The notes under the pieces were generated by a model. That model saw only the letters and a list, made by a program, of their open reading frames with translations. It made no database searches and was not told the DNA's origin. Shown one piece after another: positions 11,459 through 23,070 of a DNA stretch of 64,000 bases. The translations under genes were made by a program, and so were the position numbers. Within the stretch, counting starts at the first letter, position 1. The number at the start of each line of letters is the position of its first letter. Source of the DNA: Cornus controversa (lineage: Eukaryota; Streptophyta; Magnoliopsida; Cornales; Cornaceae); assembly GCA_026545225.1 (NCBI GenBank), contig CM048845.1:76177033-76241032 (forward strand), read 5' to 3'.

Positions 11459-11760
11459 CCGTTTGGTTATATGAAAATTAATAGTGAAAAATGAACGTAA
11501 AATAAAGTGGAGTTAATGAAAGAAAAATAAATTTTTTATGTAATTGATTTACATGAATTTTTTTCAAGAAAATTATGACAAATTATCATTTTATGGTTTA
11601 AATAGCATGAAACTTATTATTGTAAATTCATAAAACTTTCTCAAGAAATTAAAATCTAATTTTTTTAAAAAAAATTTATGAAAAAATTAAGTGGTTATGG
11701 AAAGTAATTTGTTAGAATTTTTTCATTTTCATTCTTGTCTTGCTATTTCCACGTAAACAA
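11459..11760. mobile_element. hAT-like MITE with target duplication
   Basis: ATTGAGGCT occurs on both sides (11,450-11,458 and 11,761-11,769). The 8 bases TTGAGGCT fit the hAT target-site length. The ends CCGTTTGGTTA and CACGTAAACAAA are weak inverted repeats. The inside is AT-rich and non-coding. Confidence 0.55.
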
Positions 11761-11869
11761 ATTGAGGCTAAAAGATTTTTGCTATCAAATGGAGTTGAAT
11801 TAAGAAGTTAAGATAGATTCACAAACTTTTTTTTTTGTACTCGAGGGATTCCTGTTCCATTAAAAAACA

Positions 11870-11871
<2 letters not shown>

Positions 11872-11926
<55 letters not shown>
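11872..11926. repeat. long (TA)n microsatellite
   Basis: About 27 uninterrupted TA units. Open frames read through it on both strands are artefacts of the repeat. Confidence 0.85.
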
Positions 11927-11929
<3 letters not shown>

Positions 11930-13691
11930 GAGGTGGGGGATCGTCCAAACACATCCACATACAAATTTCGTAGTAGCTAATTGTGATTTGGTGAATGACA
12001 AATTACTTGTCACTAACCACTGCTACCTTGGCTTGTTAGTCTTTGTTTGTTGGTCTTTGTTAGGTCACTAACCTTACCTGCCTTCTTTTGACTACTCTGC
12101 AATACATAAACTATATATATATTACGACAAAGACTAGATAGCATTGAAATTGAATTGCTTATAAAATAAAATAAAATAAATACTTACTTTTTGTTTTTTT
12201 AGTAATAAAGCTTATCTTGTATTTTTTTATATGTGCCTATCAAAAATTTGAGATGATAATGATGAATTTAATTGTATCACAAACGATCATAATTAATTAG
12301 AAAGATTCATTTATACTCCTAAACTATGTTCGAATTTGCAAATAACACCCTTAAACTATATTTTGTACATAAAACTCACATTTTGTTGCAAATTGCCCCC
12401 TTATGCCTAGTTATTTTTTATTAAATGACCATAATGCCCTTTCTTATTGAATTACTTTTAACTCATTTTTCTTATTAAAATAAAATATGAAAAAAATTCA
12501 TAATATATTGACAGCATATTCTCCATCAAATTTGGACAAATTTAACTTTAATTCTTGAAATTAATTTTTTAAATAAAAATCATAAGTAATTTCTTTAAAT
12601 TTTTTTAACTAATTTCTTAATTTTTCATGAATATACTGCATAAAAAAGAATGTATTTTTTAGTTAAGTAATTTTTTAATTTTTTTATGAAAAAAATATAT
12701 ATTTTTTTACCGTAAAAAAGTTTAAACCAGGTATAATAAGTTCTATAATAAATAGAAAATTTTAAATATTAAGTTAATTATTTTAGAAAATGACTAAATT
12801 TAGTAGTAATTACAACTCTGTGTATTTTTTTCCCATTGTAATGATAAATTAATAGCAATAATAAAGTTTAGGTAAATGGTATAATTAATATTTTTATAAG
12901 AGAAAAGATAATGAAGATAATTTAATAATAAAGAACAAATCTAATAAGAAAGGGTAAAATTGTTTTTTGTGATGAATATGTTCTTAATTGCAATAAATTA
13001 TTAGATCAGAGGGATAATTTGTAGTTTAGGAAAATTATTTGAGGAAGAGTAATAGTTTCGGATTTTTATTTTTTATTTTTTTTGCACTTTATTCTGATAA
13101 TAATGAAATTGGAAGTTCAAATGGAATTTATTTGAATTTGACATGATGATGATGATGATGATGTTGTAAAACATTTGTGTTTCGTAAGCAAATTGAATAT
13201 TATTTGATGATGAACAATGGGTGAAAGCGAATTTAGGAAATGAGATAGGCCGGACATGCATCAAGTGAGATAAGTCAAAAACCCACAATGACTAATCATA
13301 TTTTGGACATTATATTTCAACTTGTATCGAAACGTCAATTATATATTTTTCAACTATAAATTAATTTAGCACCACCCTTTGAAATTGTAGTCCATTATCA
13401 CCGTCATTACCTTTTATATATATATATATATGTATGTATGTATATAGGCAATTAACAATTCATAAAGTTGATGGTCACCATCACCATATATTTTTGAAAC
13501 AATGTGCCGGAGGAACATGCTCAATACATGTGGCCATGTGTGTGTTCTGGATACTGCACATCATCGTCTTGTAATAATTGCGTCAAATCTTTCGAATTGC
13601 ATTTATTTCGAGTTTTAGAGTCTAAAACAATGTCTCTCCTATTTTCTTCTTATTGCTTTGAGTTTCAGTTTGGTTAGGATCACACAGATAA

Positions 13692-13758
<67 letters not shown>

Positions 13759-13842
13759 AAGAGAATAGTATTTCTCTTTTTGTGTCCGTTAATGACATTA
13801 TTTTACTTTTTTTAAAGTTCTATACAAATTAATCAAGCTATA
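11927..13842. other. gene-free stretch between Helitrons A and C
   Basis: Very AT-rich. From about 12,310 to 13,035 the ends (CTCCTAAACTATGTTCGAATTTG left, ATAATTTGTAGTTTAGG right) are loosely inverted, as in Mutator-type MITE remnants. (GAT)n occurs at 13,144-13,163 and a TA run next to a GA run at 13,698-13,754. No coding sequence was recognised. Confidence 0.4.
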
Positions 13843-13903
13843 TTTATACTATTATTGAAAGTACAAGATGTTTAAAATCATTCACTTTTATAATAATTTT
13901 TTT

Positions 13904-14548
13904 GGCCAAAGTGCAATAAACCCTCCTCTAGTTTCAAAATGGTGCACAATATCCCCCTCTCCTTTTTTTGGGTGCATTAAACACCCTCCAACTTATAATT
14001 TGGTACAATTTGCCCCTATTTGGGTTAAGAATTGATGTAAAATAACAGAAATACCCTCATATATAAAAAAAATAGAAATAAAAATTAAAAAGAAAAAAAA
14101 AGTGATTAATATATTAAAAAATACAAAAAAAGAAAATAAAATATAACTTTAATTTGTCGAAAAAATTTACCCAAAATTTTTTTTTAATTCACCAATTTTT
14201 TTTCTCGGTAATTTTTTTTTTCTGTAAATTAAAGTTTTATTTTTTTTGATATTTTTTGATAATTTGTTTTGGTATTTCGGCAAATTAAAGTTGTTGTTAT
14301 TTTCTTTTTTTGATAGTTTTTTTGGTAAATTAATCACTTTTTTTCTCTTTTTTTTTAATTTTAATTTCTATTTTTTTATCTATGAGGGTATTTCTGTCAT
14401 TTTACATCAATTCTTAACTCAAATAATGCCAAATAGGGGTAAAACACACCAAATTATAAGTGGAAGGGTGTTTAATGCACCCAAAAAAATGAGAGGGAGG
14501 TATTGTGCACCATTTTGAAACTAGAGGGGGGTTTATTGCACTTTTGCC
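13904..14548. mobile_element. Mutator-type MITE, 645 bp, with 10-bp target duplication
   Basis: The ends are GGCCAAAGTGCAATAAACCC and its inverse GGGTTTATTGCACTTTTGCC. The arms extend over about 140 bases, with CAAAATGGTGCACAATA, GGGTGCATTAAACACCC and TTAAGAATTGATGTAAAATAA each having an inverse partner. TAATTTTTTT flanks both sides (13,894-13,903 and 14,549-14,558). Long arms and a 9-10 base duplication fit Mutator-like elements. It has no coding capacity. Confidence 0.8.
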
Positions 14549-14739
14549 TAATTTTTTTATTAATAAACTCCTATCTTCACTCTAACTCACAACTCCTCCT
14601 CCTTGGACTCTTTACTCCAACTCTTTGCGCTCTCAACTCTTTCAATCAATTAAATTTGAGGCTAGAATCAAATTTTTTCATAATTTTTTTTGCACGTTGT
14701 TCTACTAGCATCTTGCATTTTTTTGAATTGCTATTAGGA

Positions 14740-15600
14740 AGGAATCAAGTAACTGACCTAATTTGAGAATGAATTTTTTTCCTTATCAGGTAATCTACTA
14801 AATTTGAGAATGAACTTCAATTTCATGCTAAAATTAATTTTTTCCCTTTCATATAATCAATTTTTAATTGACATAATTTGAGAATCAATTTTTTTCCTTA
14901 TTAGGTAATCCACCTAATTTGATAATGAACTTCAATTTCACGCCAAAATCAAAATTTTCTCTTTCATATAGTCAATTTTTTTTCCTTATTAGGTAATCAA
15001 TATAATTTGAGAATGAACTTAAATTTCATGTCAAAATCAATTTTTTTCCATTCATATCTCTCTCTTGGATTTTTTTTTTCAAATTAAATTTTCTCTTTGT
15101 TTTTTTTTTGCCCCGACTTGTAGTCATTACAACTCTATTATTTCTAGGTTAAATTTTAGGCAATAATCAAGTTCAGCACTGTGTCATATCACAGGTAATT
15201 AATTTTGATTTTAAAGTTTTTGATCATATAATTTGAAAATGAAAATTTTTCTTTATCAGGTAATTCACCTAATTTGAGAATGAACTTCAATTTCATGCCA
15301 AAATCAATTTTTTTCCTTTCATATAATTAATTTTTTTTCCTTATCAGGTAATCGACCTAATTTGAGAATGAACTTAAATTTCACGCCAAAATCAATTTTT
15401 TTCCATTCATATTTCTCTCTTGGGATTTTTATTCTTTTTTTCAAATTAAATTTTTTCTCTTTGTTTTTTTTGCCAAAACTTGTAGCCATTACAACTTTAT
15501 TCTTTTTGGTAAAACTTAAATTTTAGGTGAGAATCAAGTTCGGCATCGTGTCATATCACATGTAATTAATTTTGATTTTAAATTTTTTGATCATATTTGT
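14740..15600 (+). repeat. direct repeats in the Helitron C leader
   Basis: Short units containing CCTAATTTGAGAATGAACTT and TTTCATGCCAAAATCAATTT recur about every 110-130 bases from 14,740. A longer block with TCTCTCTTGG, CTTGTAG-CATTACAACT and GTGTCATATCACA recurs at about 15,058 and 15,414, roughly 360 bases apart. Confidence 0.7.
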
Positions 15601-15836
15601 TCATTTTTGTTAATTTGTTACTCATTTGATAATTCACTAAATTAATTTATGATGGACTTCTTGACAAGCCTAATATATAGTTGTAAACAAGAAACAAAAA
15701 TTAAATTAATGAGAGCAAGGAGCTCAAGAAAATTGAATGAAACAAATATCATAAAATCAATGGTGAATATTTGTTTTGCACGCTGGACAGTTATTTAAAT
15801 AGTAGGAAAAAATTAAACATATACAAACAGACATAC

Positions 15837-16781
15837 TGTAACGACCTGCTCCACCACATGATATGATATTGTCCGCTTTGGGCCTAGCTCACACAGTTTT
15901 GTTCTTAGGTTTTACTCCAAAAGGCTTCATACCATTTGGAGAAAACACACTACATATAAGCACATCCCCCTTCTCCACACCCATACAATGTGAGATTGAG
16001 CACACTGTAGCCTGCCAGTGTGGTAGCTTGCTCTCAGTGTTTCTCGCACCTGCCCACATCACACCCACCCACAAGGGTCACCACAATCCACCCCCCAGAG
16101 GCCCGATGTCCTCTTCTGCACATTTCTGGCTAGTTGGGTCCGACTTTGATACTATCTATAACGACTCACTCCACCACATGGTATGATATTTTTCTCTTTG
16201 GGCCCAGCCCGCATGATTTTGGTGGTGACCCTTGTAGGCGGGTGTGATGTGGGTGGGTGCGAGAGACATTGTGCGATCTACTATACTAGTAGGTTATAGG
16301 TTACTCAATCTCACATCGCCTGAGTGTGGAGAAGGGGATGTGCTTATATGTAGTGGGTTCTCTCCAAATACTATAAGGCCTTTTGGGGTAAAATTCAAAA
16401 GTAAAATCGTGCGGGTTTAGGCTCAAGGTGAACAATATCATACCATGTGGTGGAGCGGGCCGTCACAAATGGTATCAGAGTCAGACCCAGCCGGAAGTGT
16501 GTCGACGGGGACGTCGGGCCTCCTAGGGGGTGGATTGTGGTGACTTTTGTGGGCAGGTATGATATGGGTTGGTGCGAGAGACACTAGGCAAGTTACCACA
16601 CTAGCAGGTTACAGAATGTTCAATCCCACATCGCCTGGGTGTAGAGAAGGAGATGTGCTTATATGTAGTCTGTTCTCTCCAAATTGTATAAGGTCTTTTA
16701 GAGTAAAATCTAATAACAAAATCGTGTGGGCTAGGCCCAAAGCGGACAATATCATACTATGTGGTGGAGCGGGTCGTTACA
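15837..16781. mobile_element. head-to-head TRIM fossils with inverted LTR ends
   Basis: The same family as the element at 2333. From 15,837 to about 16,217 is a minus-strand unit: one LTR (to about 16,003), internal part, primer-site-like CTTTGATACTA, then part of a second LTR. From about 16,218 to 16,781 is a plus-strand series: internal part, LTR (about 16,294-16,466), TGGTATCAGAGTC primer site at about 16,469, internal part, LTR (about 16,614-16,781). The outer ends are TGTAACGACC and GGGTCGTTACA. Flanking CATAC and TATAC may be an eroded target duplication. Non-coding fossil with rearranged parts. Confidence 0.65.
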
Positions 16782-17900
16782 TATACATACATACATACAT
16801 ATATATGTACCTACTATTAAGGCCTCATCAGTATTGTGCTAGATTTAATATTGGTGTTCCTATGTTTTCACTGTTTGTTTGTTTTTGTTAAATCCACAAA
16901 ATGTTTCAATTGTAAGGTTTAATAAAATAAATAAATTTTTTCTGAAAATTCTCATTGTCACTATTATTTTTTAGAATAATTTGTCATTTTTCTTAATTTT
17001 CAATCAAGAATGATAAGACATCATTATTTTTATTGTTTGAAGCTTGAAATTCATGTTTCTTAATGCAATAATTGTAGGTCTAATTTTGATTTGGTTTCGT
17101 TTTAGCCACGGACTCAAAACTTTCCTCTAGTGATAATTTCTCAATCCCCCTCAAATTTTATTTTTTGAAAAAAAAATTTGTTTGATAGTTTTCTGATCTT
17201 GAATTAGTGAATGCAAGTATATAGCTCAATGTTAATTGCGAATACAATTTGACTTTGTTTTTGTAAGTAAAATTGGTGTTATTTAAGTAAAAAAAATCTT
17301 TTGACCACACTCACCAAAAAGGAAAAAAAATCTTTTGTTATGTTGTTGTATCTTTTTGTAAACTGTTTTGTTTGATACTATTCAGAATTTCCAGCAACAT
17401 TTTTCTTGAATTCCTATCAATCAGATGCCTAAAAAAATCCGTTTAATAGTTTAATAAATAGTAAAAATATCTCTAGGCTTCAAATATAATATCCTTTCCT
17501 GAATATTTGTTTTTACTGTCTCGTGTTTGAGTTCTTCTATGACAATTTTTTATAATAGTTTCTAATTTTATTTTTACTTTGTCTTCTTTGTCTTAGATAG
17601 GTTGTTCTTGATGTTAAATATATCTATTATTTTCGATATTATTAATAAGGAGCTTTAGGGTTAGAATTTTGTTTTTTTTTTTGTTTTTTATTTTTTATTG
17701 TATAATTGTATGTTATGAATACTTTATTATTTAGCAAATGAACTTTCAGTATCTATAGTGCTTTTTGATGGTATGCCTTTTTGTACATGTGAACTTTAGT
17801 ATTTATAGTGCAATTTGATGGTATGTTTTTTTTTATTTTTTTATATGTAGTTATTTAAATATTATGAGTACATATATGTGTTTGAAAATAGTTGATCACA
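16782..17900. other. gene-free stretch inside Helitron C
   Basis: T-rich non-coding DNA between the TRIM fossils and the Rep fragment, starting with an (ACAT)n run. It probably includes the promoter side of the old Rep gene. No recognisable motif apart from scattered T tracts. Confidence 0.4.
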
Positions 17901-17908
17901 TTTCAATG

Positions 17909-18933
17909 GCATCTACCCGTAGACAAGAGCAATTGAATTCATACCATACAAAATGGTATAAAAATTTAACTCTCGAAGAAAGATAAAACAAAATTAAAGA
18001 TGTAACGAATTCGAGAAAAGAAAAAAATGGAGATGTGGGATAAGTAACTCATTCATCATCTCACGAATTAAAGAATATTTCATATTGTTATCACTGTTTT
18101 ACTAAGAAATTTGAATACGAACCTCTAACTTTTTGTTGCTCAAATGGTGATTTGATCTTAGCATCTACATTTGTCTCTGATGAGTTGTACGCATTGTTCA
18201 CATCTTAGACTGCCTTGGCAATGGAATTATGTCGATACATACGCGCATATAACAATATTTTCTCTTTTACATCTCTTGGCATCAGTCTTGACAAAAATCT
18301 CACAAATATAAAGGGTGGTATCTATACTTTCTGAGCACAAGGTCAAATATACCATGAATTAACCTCACTGTCAAGTTGAGATAGTGGTCCGTGTTTTCTC
18401 TAATTATACTTTTACGAAACTGACAATGTATTACAAAATAGAATGCAAATTCTAATGATGCAAACTTAAGTGAACCTATTGTTGTGAAGTTGGTAGAGAT
18501 ATTGTCGTCAAATCCGTATGTTCAGTTCCTTCGACGGCTCAAGGACATGCCTATTTTAGAGAGTCATGAAATAATGATTAAAAATAATGTTCAGCTTAAT
18601 CAAAAGATTTATAATTCACCTTCAGGAGACCAAGTTGCTTCTATTTGGATAAAAGGAGCAAACTCTAACATGCACTTAGAACATGACATAATTGTTATTG
18701 CGCACTCCGACAAAAAGCATAAAGTGAAACATTATTTTGAATGTTATGATCCACTACAATATCTTTTATTATTCACGTACGGCGAGATTGGATGTCATCA
18801 TAATATCAAGACACATCATCAACCATACGATATGCAAGATGTTACACGTGAAGAAGATATATTCGATGATGCCATTGCAATGGAATCTAGACAAGGTAAA
18901 TCTAATTACAATAAATTATTTAAACTACAATAA
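17909..18933 (+). pseudogene. Helitron Rep/helicase N-terminal pseudogene (copy C)
   Basis: A start-like piece (MASTRRQEQLNSYHTKWYKN) is followed at 18,120 by LTFCCSNGDLILASTFVSDE, CRYIRAYNNIFSFTSLGISL and GGIYTF. From 18,484 comes an open stretch of 149 codons with VEILSSNPYVQFLRRLKDMP, DQVASIWIKG, HDIIVIAHSDK and YECYDPLQYLLLFTYGEIG-like blocks. This order matches the N-terminal domain of plant Helitron Rep proteins, ending in the C-DPLQYPLLFPYG-TGWH region. Some in-frame stops interrupt the earlier pieces. The HUH nuclease motif, the helicase domain and the C-terminus are missing, so it cannot act in transposition by itself. Confidence 0.8.
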
Positions 18934-19267
18934 ATTCTTAATTACAATACAAGTGACGCAAAATGCTTTCAAATGTATTATTATATCTTTTAAACATTTT
19001 TAATTTTTTAAAAGGTCTTAGAATATTACAAATATATGATTCTCTATCATTATGTATTAATTAATGAAGTATGTACTCATTTATGCAGATTTATGATGCA
19101 ATTTCTGTTGAAAATTTTTGGATTTAATATGCTAGTAAAGAATCATGACATCATCCAATATATATATTAATCTCACTATATGATTATAAGTTATATAAAC
19201 TGCATTATATACATACATTTAACATAATATCTTTTAAAACAAGAATAACAACATGACAAGTAAATAT

Positions 19268-19859
19268 TAGGGGTTCAACTTGGGTTGGGCAACCCGAACC
19301 CAACCTAAGCCAAACTCAATTTTTACGGGCTTGGACAACTATTTTTATAATTAGGGTTGAGCTTGGGTTGAGGTGCCAACAACTCGATCACAATTCGAAC
19401 CCGAATTGTAATATTATTTTTATGCATATTTTTTTATTTTAAATATATTATATATAATATTCAAATTATGATAACCTTTTTCTTTTCAACTTCCTTTATT
19501 TAAATCTTAATTTATTACATGTTAACATTTTGGATAATTAATTTCCTAAAAATTTGTTTGTAAGTTTTTAGAAATTTGCATTAAATTCTAATTTTTTTGT
19601 GTTTTTAGGAGTAATATAATGTAACACTTATTAAAGAACATTTTAAATTTTCAACATGGAAATTGGTGATATAGATAACTCAAATTAACCCTACTTTCTA
19701 ACCCAAAATCTCAACCCAAGTTTAAAAATTTAAGGATGAGTTGGGCTAGAGTTGAGTAGTTAGGGTTGGAAGTAGGGTTAGAGTTGAACATTTCAAATGT
19801 AGGATTGAGCCTGAGTTGTACCTCTAACCCGCCCAACTCCAAAATTAGTTGCAGCTCTA
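19268..19859. mobile_element. hAT-type MITE, 592 bp
   Basis: The ends TAGGGGTTCAACTTGGGTTGG and (inverse) TAGAGCTGCAACTAATTTTG begin TAG-G, and both lead into TTGGGC / GTTGGGC blocks. GTAAATAT lies on each side (19,260-19,267 and 19,860-19,867), the 8-bp duplication typical of hAT. The inside repeats GGGTTGAG-TTGGG motifs and has no gene. It is inserted between the Rep and RPA parts of Helitron C. Confidence 0.8.
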
Positions 19860-20041
19860 GTAAATATACTTCTAGAAGTTACAAGAAATCTTTCATGCAT
19901 TCCATAATTTTCAATAAACTCCTATGAGATTATGTAAATAGAAGAAATGTATTACTCTAAAATCATCTAACATATGTAACAATGAAATTATATGTTATAT
20001 ATAAACCCATGATTGATGATATTTTGACACTATATAAACTA

Positions 20042-20187
20042 CTCCCTCCATCCCATAATTTTAATCTAGTATTCCTTTTTGGGATGTCCCAAAATACATG
20101 TCCATTTCCTAAAATGTATGTACTATCTTTTATATGATTCCTAAACTACCTTTTTCAAACTCCACGCTCCTAGAAGTTGGCTCCACC

Positions 20188-20233
<46 letters not shown>

Positions 20234-20342
20234 TTTTAAACAATGACTAATATGTAAATTCATTCATTACTACTATAAAAGTTGGTCCCATTATAAAAAG
20301 TTGGATTCCCCAAACATTCCAATAATTATGGGACGGATGTAG
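20042..20342. mobile_element. Stowaway-type MITE
   Basis: It begins CTCCCTCCATCCCATAATTTT and ends AATTATGGGACGGATGTAG, with TA on each side. This is the classic plant Stowaway (Tc1/mariner) terminal signature. It contains an (AAT)n run at 20,191-20,231. Non-coding. Confidence 0.85.
20191..20231. repeat. (AAT)n microsatellite
   Basis: About 13 trinucleotide units inside the Stowaway element. Confidence 0.85.
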
Positions 20343-20349
20343 TATCATA

Positions 20350-21277
20350 TAAAACCATATATAAACAACTTCAAATTTGATGATCGGGACTTGAATTCGA
20401 TTCAATTTTTTTAAGATAATTATTGTCCCGCAATAGTGTTGAACGGACCCTTGGTGACTGTCTCATAGGATACAACGATCATCCTCTCAATTTGTAACAA
20501 CACTTCAAACCAACTGAACTTCTGCGAATTGTTAGTACTCTCTTGGACTTTTGTATATTTAGAAATGAGGATAAATGGCCTATTTATAGGCATACTGGTA
20601 CCCTTTCAAAAGTATCCGAATAGTCACTAGACATGTACTTTGGTGCAAAAGGTTGCGAATCGTACTGTTCAACTTCAATCAACACCACTTTTGGTGTCTA
20701 TTCTGTGTGATTCGTACTGTTTCAACTTCAATCAACACCTGTCTATTCAGTGTGAATCGCAATATTTCACCTTTAATCAAATACTAACGTGTACATGTTG
20801 TATCCTAACCTAACTCATGCAATATAATCTTTTATTGCACACCTTCAATTTTCATTCAATTTTTCTAACAATTTCGAGTGACAGATGTAAAAGAAGTAGC
20901 ATATATAACAATGTTCGATGATTGTCTATCATTAATAAATTGTTTAGTGGACGAGTTATTACAATTAAAAGCTGAGATAAAAGTTTTTTCTCTCTCACAA
21001 AAGTTATAATAAAAAAAAATTCATTTAAATCTATCAATATTTAAATTTTTTCTTTTTGTAGGATGATAAGATGGATGAATTCTATAGCAAAGTGACAAGT
21101 TGCAAAGAAAAGTCATTTTTTATGGTGAAGATAAATAATAGCAAAAATGATTTGATTATGAATTGTTTTGTGCCAGTAGTTGTCAAAGAAGTTTCACTTG
21201 AGGATGAGTCATTTGAAGAATTATTGAGGGATACAAAAAGGATAAAGAGTTGCGATTTTTCAAAAGGAGATCAATAG
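20350..21277 (+). pseudogene. Helitron RPA-like C-terminal part (copy C), split by a solo LTR
   Basis: Right of the solo LTR the frame reads FRVTDVKEVAYITMFDDCLS and LINCLVDELLQL, the DBD-C-like OB-fold of RPA1-like proteins. A second exon from about 21,062 follows a TTTTTGTAG acceptor and reads DDKMDEFYSKVTSCKEKSFF, VKINNSKND and VVVKEVSLEDESFEELL. Copy A has the same two segments in the same order. The upstream part of the RPA gene (DNA-binding domains A/B and most of the zinc ribbon) is not seen between 19,000 and 20,350. Broken remnant. Confidence 0.7.
20379..20869 (-). mobile_element. probable solo LTR inserted in the Helitron RPA exon
   Basis: A 491-bp fossil flanked by AATTT on both sides (20,374-20,378 and 20,870-20,874). 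On the minus strand it begins at GTTAGAAAAATTGAATG, has a TATAAATAGG box at about 20,579-20,588, and ends near TCCCGATCATC. It carries internal repeats of CTTCAATCAACACC. The flanks are RPA-like coding sequence that reads as one exon across the target site. No internal retrotransposon part is present, so it is a solo LTR. Confidence 0.6.
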
Positions 21278-22329
21278 ATAGTTTAAGAGTTGTTAAAATA
21301 GTAATTTTTACTTTGTTATTGTTTATCTTTGATTTTTTTGCAATAGAAAGTAAGATGTGGCTCATAAAAAATTTATTTTAGAAGTGACAAATTTGATTAC
21401 GGAGTTGTTCTGGAATTGATTGTTGAACGATGTTAAATTAATAAATATGAACACTATTATTTAAATAATTTATATTAGAAGCAATATTTTTCTTCAGTGG
21501 GATAAAATACACACATATTCTGTCAATAGTTAATTTTTTATTTAATGTCTTTTTAGGTGTTATCCCTAATATATGTACAAATATATAATTAGAGGATTTA
21601 AACTAGTATATATAAAATGCAGTAGTTCTAAATATAAACCCCCACCAACCCCATTTTTAATCCCAATATCTTATGCTTAGTTTTTGTGAAGAGTGTATAG
21701 TTGGATCTGTATCGATCTATGTTAAACAAGTATCGAAGACGATTTCTAAGAAACCAAATAGGCCAGGTCACCTAATTTTTCATCTATTGCTTCATAACTG
21801 AGAATCTTGAGGTAGATGGGATCGACTACATTTTTCTGTGATCAAAACTCTGCAAAGTCAACTTTTGTTCCACATGCCACGCCATCTGTTTTGATTAATT
21901 ATAGTGGTACAAAGATCAAAAATGCATGACCAAATCTGCCAAACAAATATAATTACGACGAAATTGAAGATCCTATCACCGGGAGGGTAAGTTTTAACGT
22001 AACGATAAAGTTATCTTATTATGATTTGGAGGTTAAATTGACAAAACATACTCTTTGCATATGAAGGTAAAATTGCGTTCACCTATTCCTTTCTATATCT
22101 CGCAATGAATGAGGGAGGTGATGTCTTATACGTTCTTTGCCTTATTTTCTTTAATAATTTTATTTTAACAAACATGAAAAAGCCTAAACTAGGTCAAATT
22201 TTCTTTCCTTCTTGTCTTCTTTTCTTTAACAACTTTCCTTTTGTATATATGAGAGTTCCATTAACAAATATATATATATATATATATATGCTAAAGTGCA
22301 AAACAAAATTTTGAACTAAAACATTGGTT

Positions 22330-22680
22330 GGCAATTTAATTTATTGTCGATCTTAATTTCTTAAGATATATGGGTAATCAACTGAAGAGGTTATGAATCC
22401 CATTAAATAAGTAGACTCAACTCTGTCAATAGAGGGAAGTTTTGCTCATAGAAATTCAAAGTTCGGCTATTTAATTTAATGTCGATTTTACAGAATTTCA
22501 TAAGAAATATAGGAAACCAACTATTTTTATATAATAAAAAAGTCCTCATTTACATAGGGAAAAAAAACTGAAAAGGGTATGAATTTCATTAAATAAGTAG
22601 GGCTTCTATTTGCAAACTCTATCAATAGAGGGATATTTTGCTTATAGAAATCAAAGTTCCACTATTTTGAGAGTGTCTTA
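22330..22680 (+). repeat. tandem duplication, about 150-200 bp
   Basis: Blocks ATTTAAT-TA-TGTCGAT, TTAAATAAGTAG, CT-TCAATAGAGGGA and TTTTGCT-ATAGAAAT-CAAAGTT appear twice in the same order (from about 22,330 and about 22,470), with drift between the copies. Confidence 0.6.
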
Positions 22681-22805
22681 TTAGTCTTACAACAATGTAA
22701 GAAAATAACTTATCAAATAGGGTAATGAGTCTAATGACTTATTATTGGTCGGGTAGTATATTGTAGGTCCCACGATACCCAATACCTATTCACCAAGACA
22801 TGTGG

Positions 22806-22841
<36 letters not shown>

Positions 22842-22864
22842 TATATTGTTTCATAATGAAATGT

Positions 22865-23070
22865 TTAAGGTTCAGCATTGGGCATAACTAGAAATATTTA
22901 TTAATTTCTGGGAGGGAGGGGGTAATTGTAACCACATATATTGGGCATAATATATATAAATATTTCTAGTTATGCCCAGGCTGAACCTTACACATGTGTA
23001 AGGTTCAGCATGGGCATAACTAGAAATATTTATTAATTTTTGGAAGGGAGGGGGGTAATTGTAACCATTC
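22865..23070. repeat. three-arm foldback repeat
   Basis: AAGGTTCAGCAT-GGGCATAACTAGAAATATTTA occurs at about 22,868 forward, about 22,960-22,990 inverted and about 23,001 forward again. The palindrome CTGAACCTTACACATGTGTAAGGTTCAG-like centre spans about 22,981-23,008. The forward copies are followed by a GGAGGGAGG-GGGTAATTGTAACC block. Confidence 0.75.

Larger units (their letters stand above)
13843..21606 (+). mobile_element. Helitron C, broken and nested with other elements
   Basis: The left end TTTATACTATTATTGAAAGTAC (13,843) resembles the plant Helitron 5' end. The right end reads TTAGAGGATTTAAACTAG, with CTAG at 21,603-21,606 followed by T. Within it lie a repeat-rich 5' leader, a Rep fragment (17,909-18,933) and an RPA-like C-terminal part (20,350-21,277), in the order usual for plant Helitrons. 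Inserted into it are a Mutator-type MITE (13,904), a TRIM fossil pair (15,837), an hAT MITE (19,268), a Stowaway MITE (20,042) and a solo LTR (20,379). The 7.8 kb span therefore overstates the original element. Confidence 0.7.

Noticed and set aside
11819-12071. Open frames on both strands with runs of YIYIYI
   Set aside because: They are produced by the (TA)n microsatellite.
16154-16217. Reading 16,158-16,466 as one long LTR with inverted arms
   Set aside because: The right LTR of the same unit lacks the left arm, and the internal part recurs between the arms; a join of two opposite TRIM units explains it better.
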